Below, in pieces: positions 25,430 to 34,196 of a stretch of DNA of 64,000 nucleotides (position 1 is the first letter of the stretch; the number at the start of each line of letters is the position of its first letter). Source of the stretch: SAR86 cluster bacterium (lineage in GTDB: Bacteria > Pseudomonadota > Gammaproteobacteria > Pseudomonadales > Pseudohongiellaceae); the NCBI GenBank assembly GCA_002402175.1, contig NVVJ01000008.1:9313-73312 (forward strand), in the 5' to 3' direction. The position numbers were made by a program, and so were the translations under genes. The notes under the pieces were generated by a model, which was not told the origin of the DNA, did no database searches, and worked only from the letters and a program-made list of their open reading frames with translations.

Positions 25430-28210
25430 TCAGCGTTCTATCGTGAACAGTCCGCTCACTGAGTTCAAGGAATTTATCTGGTCAACCAGATCGAACCCGC
25501 CAACAAACGCCTCGCCATTGTTGCCAGTAAAGACACCGCCCAGGTTTGCTCCAATGCTGTTGCTGATGATTGCTGATCCATCCAGAAGTGATCCGCTTGT
25601 AGCCTGTAGATCTACAAATCCATGCTGCACTGATCCTTCAAAACTTACTGACCAGGTCTGATCAGAAACCAGTAATTGCAAGCTGCCATTGTTTATTGAG
25701 CCAGAATCAAAATTGACCTCCATCGAGGCAACCAGGCTGCTAATTTCGCCTGCTGTACCGCCGCCCAGAAAAGATGAAGCAATACCCGTTGCATAGCTGT
25801 GGCTTCCCTGGAGGTTGGCAATAGGTGCGGGGTTGACTTGGGCGAGATAATCCCCAGCGCCAATAAGCGTTATTTCATTTTCTACTTTGGTAACTATGAC
25901 AAAATTATCGTCCACTGGATTATTCCATTTTCCCCAGGAAACGTCATATACGTCGATGCTTGGAGTTGGAATTGAAAGGCTGGTGCTGGTAGTGACTGAA
26001 ACCGAGCCATTTGATTTGGTCGTGGTAGTGGTAACAGTGCCGTTGGCATTGAAGACGATTACAACGCTGCTACCGTTTGGATTAACAGTCGTTGTTGAAA
26101 TCACTTCACCATTTGAGTTTGTGATTACTGTTACTACTCTACCATTACGGCTTGTTGTAACGGTGGTTTCAGTGCCACTTGAGCCGGTGGTGGTAGTGGA
26201 ACCATCACTATTTGTTACGGTGTTGGTGTCATCGCTGCTGTCGTCGGAATCGTTAGAGCTGCCGCTGCCTCCATTGCTTCCGGAGTTTCCATTTCCGTTA
26301 TTGCCAGAATTACCATTGTTTCCGTTACTCGAGTCGTCTCCAGTACTTGAATCATCATCGGAGTCGCTATTGCCGTTTCCATTGTTTCCGGAATTGCCGT
26401 TGTTTCCATTTCCATTATTGCCAGAATTGCCATTGCTTGAATCATCGTCGGAGCTATCACCTGTACTTGAGTCTCCGTCGGAGTCACTGCTGTCGCTTGA
26501 GTTGTTATCACTGTTGCCGGAATTTGAGTCGTCGTTGGAGGAATCATCGGTGCGCGAATCTCCATCGGAATTGTCATTCCCATTGCTGTCGGAATTGTCG
26601 TTGCGCGAGTCTCCGTCGGAATTATCATTGCCATTCCCGTTGTTGTTGGAATTACCGTTACTCGAGTCATCATCGGAGGAATCATCGGTGCTTGAATCTC
26701 TATCTGAGTTTCCATTTCCATTGTTGCTGGTGTTACCAGAATTGCCATTGTTGCCATTGTTGCCATTGTTACCGGAATTTCCGTTGCTCGAGTCATCATC
26801 GGAGGAATCACCGGTGCTTGAATCTCTATCAGAGTTTCCATTCCCGTTGTTGTCGGAATTTCCATTGTTGTCATTGTTACCGGAATTTCCGTTACTCGAG
26901 TCATCATCGGAGGAATCGCTAGTGCGTGAGTCTCCGTCAGAATTACCGTTTCCGTTGTTGTCGGAACTGCCGTTGTTTCCGGCGTTGTCGTTGCGTCGTC
27001 CAGTGCCATCATCGCTTACTTCGCCGTCAGCCAACTTCAGGCAAAGCGAAGAGTCTGTGGCGCAGGAGGCAACTTCTTTGCCAGTTTCACTAGGGTTAAC
27101 CGCAATCTCAGAACCCGTTTCTTCTCGGCTGCTCCTGGCAATTTCACTAGTTGTACCTGTAGTTGACGTCTCGGTTTCCGCTACTAAAGTAGCAGTAGGG
27201 GCGTTTAGCTCGGCGGTAGCCGCAGTCTGGGTTGATGCGCCTCTGTTATTGTTAGCGGCGTTGTTAACGGCGCTGTTTTGATCGTTGCTATTGTTTTCCG
27301 TTGAGCCAGTGTCTGTTTGCCCTGCGTTGTCATTGGCAGTATCGTTGTCGGTGGAATTAGTCTGGCTGGTTCCTGTGCCGTCACCATCATCGGAACTGTT
27401 TCCAGTATCATCGTTCGCGTTATCCCCAGTGTTGGCATCATCTGATCTGCTAGAGTCATCTGCTGAATCGGGGTTGTCAGAAGAGTCTTCAGATTCATCC
27501 TCGTCTACATTTTCTTCCAATACCGGTTGCGGAATATCTCCAAGGCCGACTGGCTGCGCTAGCAGTCCAATGGGAGGCGTATTTGGAGCAACTACCTGGG
27601 CGAAGTCATAGTCAGCGCCCAAACCAAGATCAAGATTTCCTGCATTGTTTGCGATAGTTGTTCCACCATCATACACAGCAGTTAGTACTCCTCCATTAGG
27701 TGTAATTACCGCCTCGTAGTCTGTGCCTCGTATTCCGATAGTTGCAAAATTACCAATTATGGCTTGGTAGGCTTCTTTGTTCTGCTGACCAATAGTTCCA
27801 GTAATCGTGCGAAAGCCGCCCCGAATTAATTCTATGGTTGATTCGTCAGAAGTAGGGTTCTGTTCATACCGATAGGCAAGGATTGCGAATTCAGTAGATT
27901 CCTTAAGTGCAATAAGCGCGGTATCAACCATGCGAATCTGTGTTGATGCGGCGAGACCGGTAAAGATCGTGTCGCCCACGAAAATCTCATCGCGTCTTTT
28001 GAGTTCTCTAGAGCGGCCATTTATATCTTGAGCGGTGACATCTCCATTTACTACGATCACGTATCCGGCTGAAACATCTGATGTACCTGATCCAGATTGT
28101 GCAAAACTCATGGGAGTAGTTAGCGCAAACACAGCAGCAAGCACATAGACAAGGCAGCGATTAATTCGCTTGTTGAATGTAAAGTTCGAATCTCTAAAAC
28201 GCCTAATCAT
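25430..28210 (-). CDS. FecR-domain exported protein with long Ser/Asn/Asp/Gly repeat tract
   Basis: This 926-residue protein has a signal peptide to about residue 40 (MSFAQSG) and a FecR-like domain (about 50-165: VIVVNGDVTAQDING..., ELKRRDEIFVGDTIFTG, GNFATIGIRGTDYE). A Pro/Asp-rich hinge, a very long tract (about 230-660) of Ser, Asn, Asp and Gly in imperfect repeats such as SSNGNSGNNGNGN and DSSTGDSSDDDSS, a Thr/Ser/Val linker and a C-terminal beta-rich domain follow. It is not a FecI-type sigma regulator: there is no transmembrane anchor and no sigma gene nearby. The tract resembles secreted spacers or surface adhesins and is very acidic. The C-terminal domain (SLQLLVSDQTWSVSFEG...) looks like a beta-barrel end domain of unknown role. 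The ATG at 28210 is preferred over GTG 28246. It is divergent from the M14 peptidase. Confidence 0.75.
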   Translation of the reverse strand: MIRRFRDSNFTFNKRINRCLVYVLAAVFALTTPMSFAQSGSGTSDVSAGYVIVVNGDVTAQDINGRSRELKRRDEIFVGDTIFTGLAASTQIRMVDTALIALKESTEFAILAYRYEQNPTSDESTIELIRGGFRTITGTIGQQNKEAYQAIIGNFATIGIRGTDYEAVITPNGGVLTAVYDGGTTIANNAGNLDLGLGADYDFAQVVAPNTPPIGLLAQPVGLGDIPQPVLEENVDEDESEDSSDNPDSADDSSRSDDANTGDNANDDTGNSSDDGDGTGTSQTNSTDNDTANDNAGQTDTGSTENNSNDQNSAVNNAANNNRGASTQTAATAELNAPTATLVAETETSTTGTTSEIARSSREETGSEIAVNPSETGKEVASCATDSSLCLKLADGEVSDDGTGRRNDNAGNNGSSDNNGNGNSDGDSRTSDSSDDDSSNGNSGNNDNNGNSDNNGNGNSDRDSSTGDSSDDDSSNGNSGNNGNNGNNGNSGNTSNNGNGNSDRDSSTDDSSDDDSSNGNSNNNGNGNDNSDGDSRNDNSDSNGNDNSDGDSRTDDSSNDDSNSGNSDNNSSDSSDSDGDSSTGDSSDDDSSNGNSGNNGNGNNGNSGNNGNGNSDSDDDSSTGDDSSNGNNGNSGNNGNGNSGSNGGSGSSNDSDDSSDDTNTVTNSDGSTTTTGSSGTETTVTTSRNGRVVTVITNSNGEVISTTTVNPNGSSVVIVFNANGTVTTTTTKSNGSVSVTTSTSLSIPTPSIDVYDVSWGKWNNPVDDNFVIVTKVENEITLIGAGDYLAQVNPAPIANLQGSHSYATGIASSFLGGGTAGEISSLVASMEVNFDSGSINNGSLQLLVSDQTWSVSFEGSVQHGFVDLQATSGSLLDGSAIISNSIGANLGGVFTGNNGEAFVGGFDLVDQINSLNSVSGLFTIER
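26225..27010 (-). repeat. low-complexity coding repeat tract
   Basis: Within the FecR-domain gene, imperfect units encoding Ser/Asn/Asp/Gly are repeated many times. Recognisable elements are the codons for SSDDDSSNGN and NNGNGNSD. The same DNA gives long open frames in other phases, which are artefacts. Copy number probably varies between strains by slippage. Confidence 0.85.
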
Positions 28211-28552
28211 AATAATTCTTCTTCTGTATTTTGGTTTGATTCGCACAAACTCTATATTTTTTGTTAAATTTGCAAGGCAGACTAATTGGGGTAGTCGCTT
28301 CCATCACCCCATATCAAAGGCTATGTTATCTTCAAACGGCTGATAAGTAGTGATGCAGGTCGCACAGACCCTTGATTATGCACAGGTATTTGTGATCTGG
28401 TAGACAAATAATAGTAAAAGTGGCTTCTTTTTGCCGATAACACTTAAGTTTTCATTGTTTTGCCTGAATTTTCTCCCAGAATATATATGGGAACACGGTT
28501 AAGGTAACACACTAATTATGTCGAATTCCTGATAAACAACCCGAGTGAACCC
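28211..28552. other. 342-bp divergent intergenic region
   Basis: This separates the FecR-domain gene and the M14 peptidase. It contains a 22-bp CRP/Vfr-like candidate at 28388-28409 (left half TGTGATCT is good, right half AGACAAAT is weaker). I see no coding frame or terminator. Confidence 0.35.
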
Positions 28553-31351
28553 ATGAAAAAATACCTCAACCAGCTAATCAATTGTGCGCTTTGTCTTCTA
28601 TTACTGGGAAGCGCGGCGATCAAAGCGCAGGACACAGTAGGGACCTTGCAGATTGATACAATTGCTACGGACTCGATTCTTCGCTCTACAACTGATCAGA
28701 ATTTTTTGACCCGCTGGGTCGATGTACTTCCTGATCATCCAACAGTGCCTAGTCCCCGAGACGTTCTGGGCTACACCATAGGAACACCGGGTGAATTAAC
28801 TCAGGTTGATGATATTTACCGCTATTTCGAAGCATTGGCTGCCGCTTCAGATCGCGTTGAAATATTTCAGCTAGGGCAGACATTTGAAGAGCGGGATATG
28901 TTGCTTGTTGCTATTGCTGAGCCTGAGTTCCTGACAGATATAGACACTTACAAATCTTATCTTAATCAATTGTCCGATCCTCGAGTTACGGACCGTGCTA
29001 AAGCAGAAGAGATAATTGAAGACGCGTTGCCAATATTCTGGATGACGGCAGGTCTGCACTCTCCCGAACTTGGGCCACCAGAAATGGTAATGGAGTTGGC
29101 TTATCGTCTCGCGGTGGAAACCAGAGAACCATTCGCCAGCATTCGTGAAAATGTTATTACGCTAATAACGCCTGTGTTCGATGTCGATGGTAGAACGCGC
29201 CAAGTAGAGTGGTATAAGCGAAATATCAAAGGACATACTGACCACAACGATATGCCTCCTCGTAGCGTGCCATTTTGGGGGCACTATACCTACCATGATA
29301 ACAATCGTGATGGCATCTCCATCAGCCAACCTATTACGCAAAACTATGTCAACGGCGTTTATGAATGGAAGCCAACAGTAAGCCTTGATCTGCATGAGTC
29401 GGTACCACTGCTTTATGTTGCTGGCGGCACTGGGCCCTACAATGAAGGAGTTAGCCCCATAACAATTAGTGAATGGCAGATGATGGCTAACTATGAAATT
29501 TCACGTTTGACAGGGTTGGGATTAGAAGGAGTTTGGACCTGGGGCTACTACACAGGCTGGTATCCGGGATACATGCTTTGGGCGACCAATAATCACAACG
29601 GCATGGGCAGATTTTATGAAACCTTTGGCAACGGTAGCGCTGATACCATGGAACGAGATATTGGCAATGTACGTTTTGCTGGTAAAGATGTTACCAGCAG
29701 ACAATGGTACAGAGCAGCACCGCCCCCGAAGAAAATGACCTGGTCGATGAGAAACAATACCAACTATATGCAGTCGGGTGTTCTGGCTTCGTTGGAAATG
29801 GTGGCAAAGAACGGCAAGATGTTCTTGTCCAATTATTATCAGAAGGGTGTGGACGCGCTGGAACAAGGTGCCGAAGAGGCACCATATGCCTACCTGATTC
29901 CCCAGCAACAAACTGACCCTGATTCAGCTAATTATATGGTTGCGGCTTTAGGTCGCCACGCCATCGAAATCCAACAAGTTACGGCGGATGGAGAATACGG
30001 TGATGTGGAAATAAAACGAGGAGATTTATTGGTAAAGCTGAATCAGCCCTATGGGCCGCTAGCCAAGACTCTTTTTGAAAATCAGGATTTCCCCAAGGAT
30101 GTTGAGGTGCCTCCCTATGACGATGTTTCCTGGACCTTTGGTCTGGTTTACGGAGTAGATGTAGAAGCCATAGATGATGAAGACGTTCTGCTTCACGTGG
30201 CAGATAGTTTTAATCAGGATGAGGCATTCCTGTCCTCAACCGACTTGCCCCGAGGTAACGGTATCTGGGTTATTCCTAACAATGGTCAGCGGGAGCTGGG
30301 CCCAGCGCGGTTCGCCCTTGGTGATATGACAGTGCTGGTAGCTGAAGAAGAATTTGAAGTTGGTAGAGACTCTTATCCTGCGGGTAGCTTGTTGCTGGAT
30401 ATGAATGAGCTGGATCGAGATCGTGTTAGTGCGGTGTTGTCCGAGACGAATCTAGTGGTTGAGAATCTACGCAGAATGCCAGACGTTGCGACCCATGAGT
30501 TGGACCTTCCACGTCTGGGTGTGTATCAATCGTGGAGATCAACTCAAAATGCGGGTTGGGTTCGCTACAGTCTGGATCAAGCTGAAATTCCCTACACGCT
30601 TTTCTCCAAGGACAAGGCCAGGGCTGGTAGTTTACTCGAAGAGTTTGACGTGATTCTGATTCCACATATGAGTGGTGGTACCACGCTTGCCGCCATAATA
30701 GGCGGTGTTGATCCTAAGTGGTCTCCCTTACCCTATACCAATACAGCGGCGACTCCAAGCCATGGACACATCCTAAGCTCCGAAGACATTACCGGCGGCC
30801 TTGGTTTTGAAGGAATGGCTGCCTTTGATGAATTTGTTCGTGGTGGGGGTACGCTAGTGACTCTTGGCTCGGCTGGGGTAATTGCCACCGATTCTGGAAT
30901 CCTTAGGGGTGTTAATAAACGCAGTACTGCTGGAATGAATACACCTGGCTCCATTATGACAGCGAAGATAACAGATCATAGCTCGCCACTGGTTTATGGC
31001 TATGATGAAATTACCCATGTGTTCAAAGGCAATTCACCAATTTTTTCTGTTGCTGACTACAACCGTCAATATTCGCCTCTGCAGTTTGGCGTAAAAGAAT
31101 ACGATGAAGATGAGTCTGAAGATGAAGCAAATGATTCAGATGATGAAGAATCTACGCCTAAACCTCCTCTGGTTATTTCCGGAGGGATTGTTCAAGGAGC
31201 AGATAGAATCGACGGTCAGCCTGCGATTGTAAGCAAGTCACTGGATGATGGGCATATTGTTCTTTTTAGCTGGAACCCAATGCATCGCCATGTGAATCAT
31301 CATGATCACGCATTTGTTTACAATGCGATCCTGAACTGGAATGACCTGTAG
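28553..31351 (+). CDS. secreted M14-family metallocarboxypeptidase
   Basis: This 932-residue enzyme has a signal peptide ending at IKAQD (residue 26). The N-terminal 70-400 region is a zinc carboxypeptidase domain. H169-S-P-E172 is the first zinc motif and H281 (SLDLHES) the third ligand. DNNRDG (249-254) corresponds to the substrate-anchoring Asn-Arg, and FYETFGN carries a Glu at about 365 that is a candidate general base. The second half is a long beta-rich region ending in an acidic stretch (DEDESEDEAND) and a final sandwich domain. It may trim peptides or amidated substrates in the periplasm. Length far exceeds classical M14 enzymes but fits large bacterial secreted members. The start context is poor in Shine-Dalgarno. 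Confidence 0.85.
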   Translation: MKKYLNQLINCALCLLLLGSAAIKAQDTVGTLQIDTIATDSILRSTTDQNFLTRWVDVLPDHPTVPSPRDVLGYTIGTPGELTQVDDIYRYFEALAAASDRVEIFQLGQTFEERDMLLVAIAEPEFLTDIDTYKSYLNQLSDPRVTDRAKAEEIIEDALPIFWMTAGLHSPELGPPEMVMELAYRLAVETREPFASIRENVITLITPVFDVDGRTRQVEWYKRNIKGHTDHNDMPPRSVPFWGHYTYHDNNRDGISISQPITQNYVNGVYEWKPTVSLDLHESVPLLYVAGGTGPYNEGVSPITISEWQMMANYEISRLTGLGLEGVWTWGYYTGWYPGYMLWATNNHNGMGRFYETFGNGSADTMERDIGNVRFAGKDVTSRQWYRAAPPPKKMTWSMRNNTNYMQSGVLASLEMVAKNGKMFLSNYYQKGVDALEQGAEEAPYAYLIPQQQTDPDSANYMVAALGRHAIEIQQVTADGEYGDVEIKRGDLLVKLNQPYGPLAKTLFENQDFPKDVEVPPYDDVSWTFGLVYGVDVEAIDDEDVLLHVADSFNQDEAFLSSTDLPRGNGIWVIPNNGQRELGPARFALGDMTVLVAEEEFEVGRDSYPAGSLLLDMNELDRDRVSAVLSETNLVVENLRRMPDVATHELDLPRLGVYQSWRSTQNAGWVRYSLDQAEIPYTLFSKDKARAGSLLEEFDVILIPHMSGGTTLAAIIGGVDPKWSPLPYTNTAATPSHGHILSSEDITGGLGFEGMAAFDEFVRGGGTLVTLGSAGVIATDSGILRGVNKRSTAGMNTPGSIMTAKITDHSSPLVYGYDEITHVFKGNSPIFSVADYNRQYSPLQFGVKEYDEDESEDEANDSDDEESTPKPPLVISGGIVQGADRIDGQPAIVSKSLDDGHIVLFSWNPMHRHVNHHDHAFVYNAILNWNDL

Positions 31352-31387
31352 TCCAAGGGAGCATTTGAGAGGTGTAGTTGAAGGGTT

Positions 31388-31866
31388 CAGTTGAGAGAAA
31401 TACTGAATTCGACAGGGGATTGGGAAGGGGTGCTGTTTTGTAGTGACTAGCGCCCAGGGATGGAGCGCGGGAGGGCCAGGGATGGCCCAATGGAACGGAA
31501 AAACAGCACCCCTACCCAAGCTCCGATGTACGCATCAATTGCTTACAATCATTCCCTGCTAATTTAAATAATTGCTGAGAGAACGCACTAGGTCAGGGCC
31601 CCCTATTTTCTCCGCAGCTTGCACCCGTCCATTTTCCCGGAGAGGTTCCTCCAGGACGATCTGTGAGGAAGACAAGCCCGATTCATCTTCTTATGGCAGA
31701 TAAGCCCCATAGCGTGTTCTCCTTCGGTCGCTCGATGCTACGCTTTAATCGCTACAAAAACAGGGGGCCCTAACCCAGCGCTTGCAGTTTCCATCTAAAT
31801 TCGTGCAATGTGTGCACTTTAATAGGTCTAACTCACTGAATTAATTATTTCGTGGGGATATCTCAG
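31388..31866. mobile_element. interspersed non-coding repeat, copy A (MITE-like, carries an internal insert)
   Basis: This segment is homologous in inverted orientation to 48791-49103. Shared landmarks are a 25-bp inverted repeat (arms 31415-31439 and 31500-31524, 60-base loop containing nested GGGCCA/TGGCCC pairing), the string TGCTGAGAGAACGCACTAGG and the end TCGTGGGGATATCTCAG (31850-31866). No coding frame is supported; peptides from it are shadows of the inverted repeat. The 175 bp from 31596 to 31770 are absent from copy B. The left terminal repeat seen in copy B is not recognisable here, so this copy may be truncated at the left. The element sits 37 bp after the M14 gene stop and 22 bp before the end of the cupin gene. 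Confidence 0.8.
31596..31770. mobile_element. nested insert with terminal inverted repeats inside repeat copy A
   Basis: The insert begins GGGCCCCCTATTTT and ends AAAACAGGGGGCCC, complementary at 13 of 14 positions. Copy B has only GGGTCCCC at the corresponding position, which supports an insertion of about 165-175 bp into a short palindrome. No coding frame is seen. A small second-family transposon-like element or a foldback insertion are both possible. Confidence 0.6.
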
Positions 31867-31887
31867 GGTTAAAGATTGCTGTTCTAC

Positions 31888-32430
31888 TTATTGCGTTTTG
31901 ATGTTCATGACCTTGTCTGGGTCAGCACGAAAAATAATATAGCTGATCGTATCCGTAGTCATTTCGTGCCAGCCGTGGGGCATGCCTTTGGGAATAATAG
32001 CGATATCTCCAGGTTTTACTTTCTGTAGAGTCCCGCCACGAATCTCGCCTCGTTCCATTGGGCCTAGCAAGGAACTTACTGAAGTTTTCTTATCAATAAA
32101 TTCACCGCCAGTAATCATTGTGCCTTCGCCAGCAACAATGTAATAGATTTCGTCAAGGTTCACATGAGCAATGCCAGTTTCGATGCCGTTATCTTCAGCC
32201 CTAGTTCGCTGGACCACGGAAACCCCCATATATTCTTCACCAACACTGATGTGACGCATAACAATGTCACTAACGGTTCCTCCCTCAGCGAGATTCGCCA
32301 GGCCCTGAAGAAGAGTTGTGTCCACTTCTTCTTTGCTCATGATTGTGGCGCCGCCCTCATCAGCAAGACTGCTGGCTAGAAACCCACAGCCAAGTCCAAT
32401 AGCTAATATCAACTTTGAATAGATTTTCAT
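31888..32430 (-). CDS. secreted cupin-domain protein
   Basis: This encodes a 180-residue protein with a signal peptide ending around SSLADEG. The cupin core runs from about residue 85 to 175. Motif 1 is AHVNLDEIYYIVAGEG (His, Glu retained; the usual second His of HxH is Asn), and motif 2 is PKGMPHGWHEM. Because one typical ligand is missing, metal binding may use fewer histidines or another residue. It differs from the first cupin (3990-4448) in length and in the strong motif 2. AGGAG lies 6 bases upstream of the ATG. It is followed by an M19 dipeptidase on the same strand, with about 58 bp between them. Reaction unknown. Confidence 0.75.
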   Translation of the reverse strand: MKIYSKLILAIGLGCGFLASSLADEGGATIMSKEEVDTTLLQGLANLAEGGTVSDIVMRHISVGEEYMGVSVVQRTRAEDNGIETGIAHVNLDEIYYIVAGEGTMITGGEFIDKKTSVSSLLGPMERGEIRGGTLQKVKPGDIAIIPKGMPHGWHEMTTDTISYIIFRADPDKVMNIKTQ

Positions 32431-32488
32431 AGGTTCTCCTTATCCTTAGGTCAGCGTTCAGGCTGAGTAACTGACGTTGATGAGTTCG

Positions 32489-33838
32489 TTACTCGGCTTG
32501 AATTTCTGCTGCAACGCGTTGTACGTCATCCAGAACGCGCAATAAGTTTCCGCTCCAAAGCATGGAAATTTCTTTCTCATCGTAACCGCGGCGTACGAGT
32601 TCAAGAGTAACATTGAAGGTTTCAGAAGCATCGTTCCAGCCGCTTATTCCGCCACCGCCGTCGAAGTCAGAGCTAATACCCACATGCTCAATACCAATTA
32701 GTTCAACCAGATAATCAATATGGTTAACAAAATCACTCACATTAACCGCTGGTGCATCAGCATTTACTTCCACGTTCATTCTTGGTTCCGCCAAAGCATC
32801 TATCTCTGCAATATGTGCGGTATAGACTGCACGATCGGACTCATCCAGCGCGGCAATAGCAGGAAAGCCAAGAATTTCATAACCCAGATCTTCGGCGATG
32901 CTGTTCATCAGTTTGCTGCGAGCCTCACGATGTGCAGCAGCCTTTGCTCCATTTATGTAACCACCGAATGCGACTGTTTGCACAACGCCTCCGTTTTCTT
33001 TAATGCGTAGCAGTTGCTCGTCATCGAGATTGCGGCTGTGATCGTTCATATTGCGTGCGGAGGAATGTGACGCTATCAGGGGGGCGCGAGTCAGGTCTAA
33101 CATTTCCATGATGGCGACTTTTGAAGGATGAGACACGTCAATCATAATGCCCCATTTATTCATTTCTGCCACCGCCTCACGGCCCATGTCACTAAGGCCG
33201 TTGTGTAACCAAACTCCATCAGCCTCACCGGTGTGTGAGTCTGAAAACTGACTGTGGCGATTGTGAGCCAGCGACATGTAGCGACCGCCGCGTTCCTGAA
33301 AATCTTTAATATTGCTCATATCCATGCCAACTGGATAAGCGTTCTCAATGCCAATCATGGCAACTTTTTTACCTGCTGCGCTGATTCGTCTTACATCATC
33401 CGAGGTGTAGGCAATTTCGATTCGATCGGGTGCAATTTCTTCTGCCAGTCGGTGAATAGCATCGAATTTATCTATTGCATTGGCATAGGCTGTTGCGTAT
33501 CCAGCATCATCCAGCGTCGACTGCCCTGTATAAACAATAAACCAGGCCACATCTAAACCACCTTGCTCCATTTTTGGCAGGTTTACCTGAGTATCGAGAT
33601 CTGAAGTGTAATTATTGGAGACGGTAAAATTACTGGTATTGATGTCGTCGTGAGTATCCATTGTAATCACGCGCTGATGAATGCCCCTGGCCGTTTCCTG
33701 TAGTTGATCCTCAGAAGTAGCGTTTGACTCAGGTGCTGGTGTTTGCGTAGTTGTTTGGCTGCTGTCGTCACTACAGGCGACCAGGGCAAAAGCAACAAAA
33801 ATGAACAGGGATTGTTTGAGCAAGTTTTGCATAGTCAT
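32489..33838 (-). CDS. M19-family membrane dipeptidase, lipoprotein
   Basis: This encodes a 449-residue zinc peptidase of the renal-dipeptidase family. The lipobox LVAC (Cys22) after a short hydrophobic segment predicts lipid attachment. TMDTHDDIN contains the HxD zinc pair, and later ligands and partner residues appear in MIGIENAYP, SHSSARNMNDHSRN and GISSDFDGGGG. Such enzymes cleave dipeptides, including D-Ala-type products and amide bonds. The ATG at 33838 (MTMQ) is chosen over 33832; the frame from 33949 is far too long for a lipoprotein leader. It lies 58 bp upstream of the cupin gene, on the same strand, and is divergent from the gamma-glutamyltransferase. Together with that gene and the M14 peptidase it suggests periplasmic peptide or glutathione processing (inference). 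Confidence 0.88.
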   Translation of the reverse strand: MTMQNLLKQSLFIFVAFALVACSDDSSQTTTQTPAPESNATSEDQLQETARGIHQRVITMDTHDDINTSNFTVSNNYTSDLDTQVNLPKMEQGGLDVAWFIVYTGQSTLDDAGYATAYANAIDKFDAIHRLAEEIAPDRIEIAYTSDDVRRISAAGKKVAMIGIENAYPVGMDMSNIKDFQERGGRYMSLAHNRHSQFSDSHTGEADGVWLHNGLSDMGREAVAEMNKWGIMIDVSHPSKVAIMEMLDLTRAPLIASHSSARNMNDHSRNLDDEQLLRIKENGGVVQTVAFGGYINGAKAAAHREARSKLMNSIAEDLGYEILGFPAIAALDESDRAVYTAHIAEIDALAEPRMNVEVNADAPAVNVSDFVNHIDYLVELIGIEHVGISSDFDGGGGISGWNDASETFNVTLELVRRGYDEKEISMLWSGNLLRVLDDVQRVAAEIQAE

Positions 33839-34196
33839 AGTGTCTCTGTTTGAAGTTTCGTTTAAGGTTAATGTCTGCTGGCTACACGGCCACGAAATCG
33901 TGGGAATAGCTACCGGTAGCATTGAGCTCGAAGCAAGCAAAGTTAGCACTAAGAATCATCTATTTACAGTGTAATCCTGTGATTTTTCTTTTTTTTCTCT
34001 GACTACTCACTAGAGCTGATTTTTAACTGATATTGGCTGATTAACGGTAGAAAACTGCTATTTTTTAGGCTTATTGAAGTGCTTGCAGGGCGTGGATGCA
34101 CTAGAATACCTGCAATACATCCTCAGTAGCAGGGCTCTCTCCTTTGAAGAAAGGAGCTTGTATTGAAAATTCACCAAACGATTTGAGAGTAAAAGC
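33839..34196. other. 358-bp divergent intergenic region
   Basis: This lies between the M19 lipoprotein and the gamma-glutamyltransferase. A 7-bp hairpin CTCCTTT-GAAG-AAAGGAG (34139-34156) lies 41 bp before the downstream ATG and would form in the 5' untranslated RNA. No other structure or gene is evident. Confidence 0.35.

Noticed and set aside
26225-27010. Possible CRISPR or tandem-repeat array
   Set aside because: The repeats are imperfect, coding, without regular unique spacers, and follow the reading frame of the FecR-domain protein.
25887-27281. 464-codon plus-strand frame opposite the FecR-domain gene
   Set aside because: It mirrors the low-complexity repeat tract and encodes monotonous Leu/Ser/Pro; it has no ribosome-binding site or motif. 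The minus-strand protein has a signal peptide and a FecR domain.
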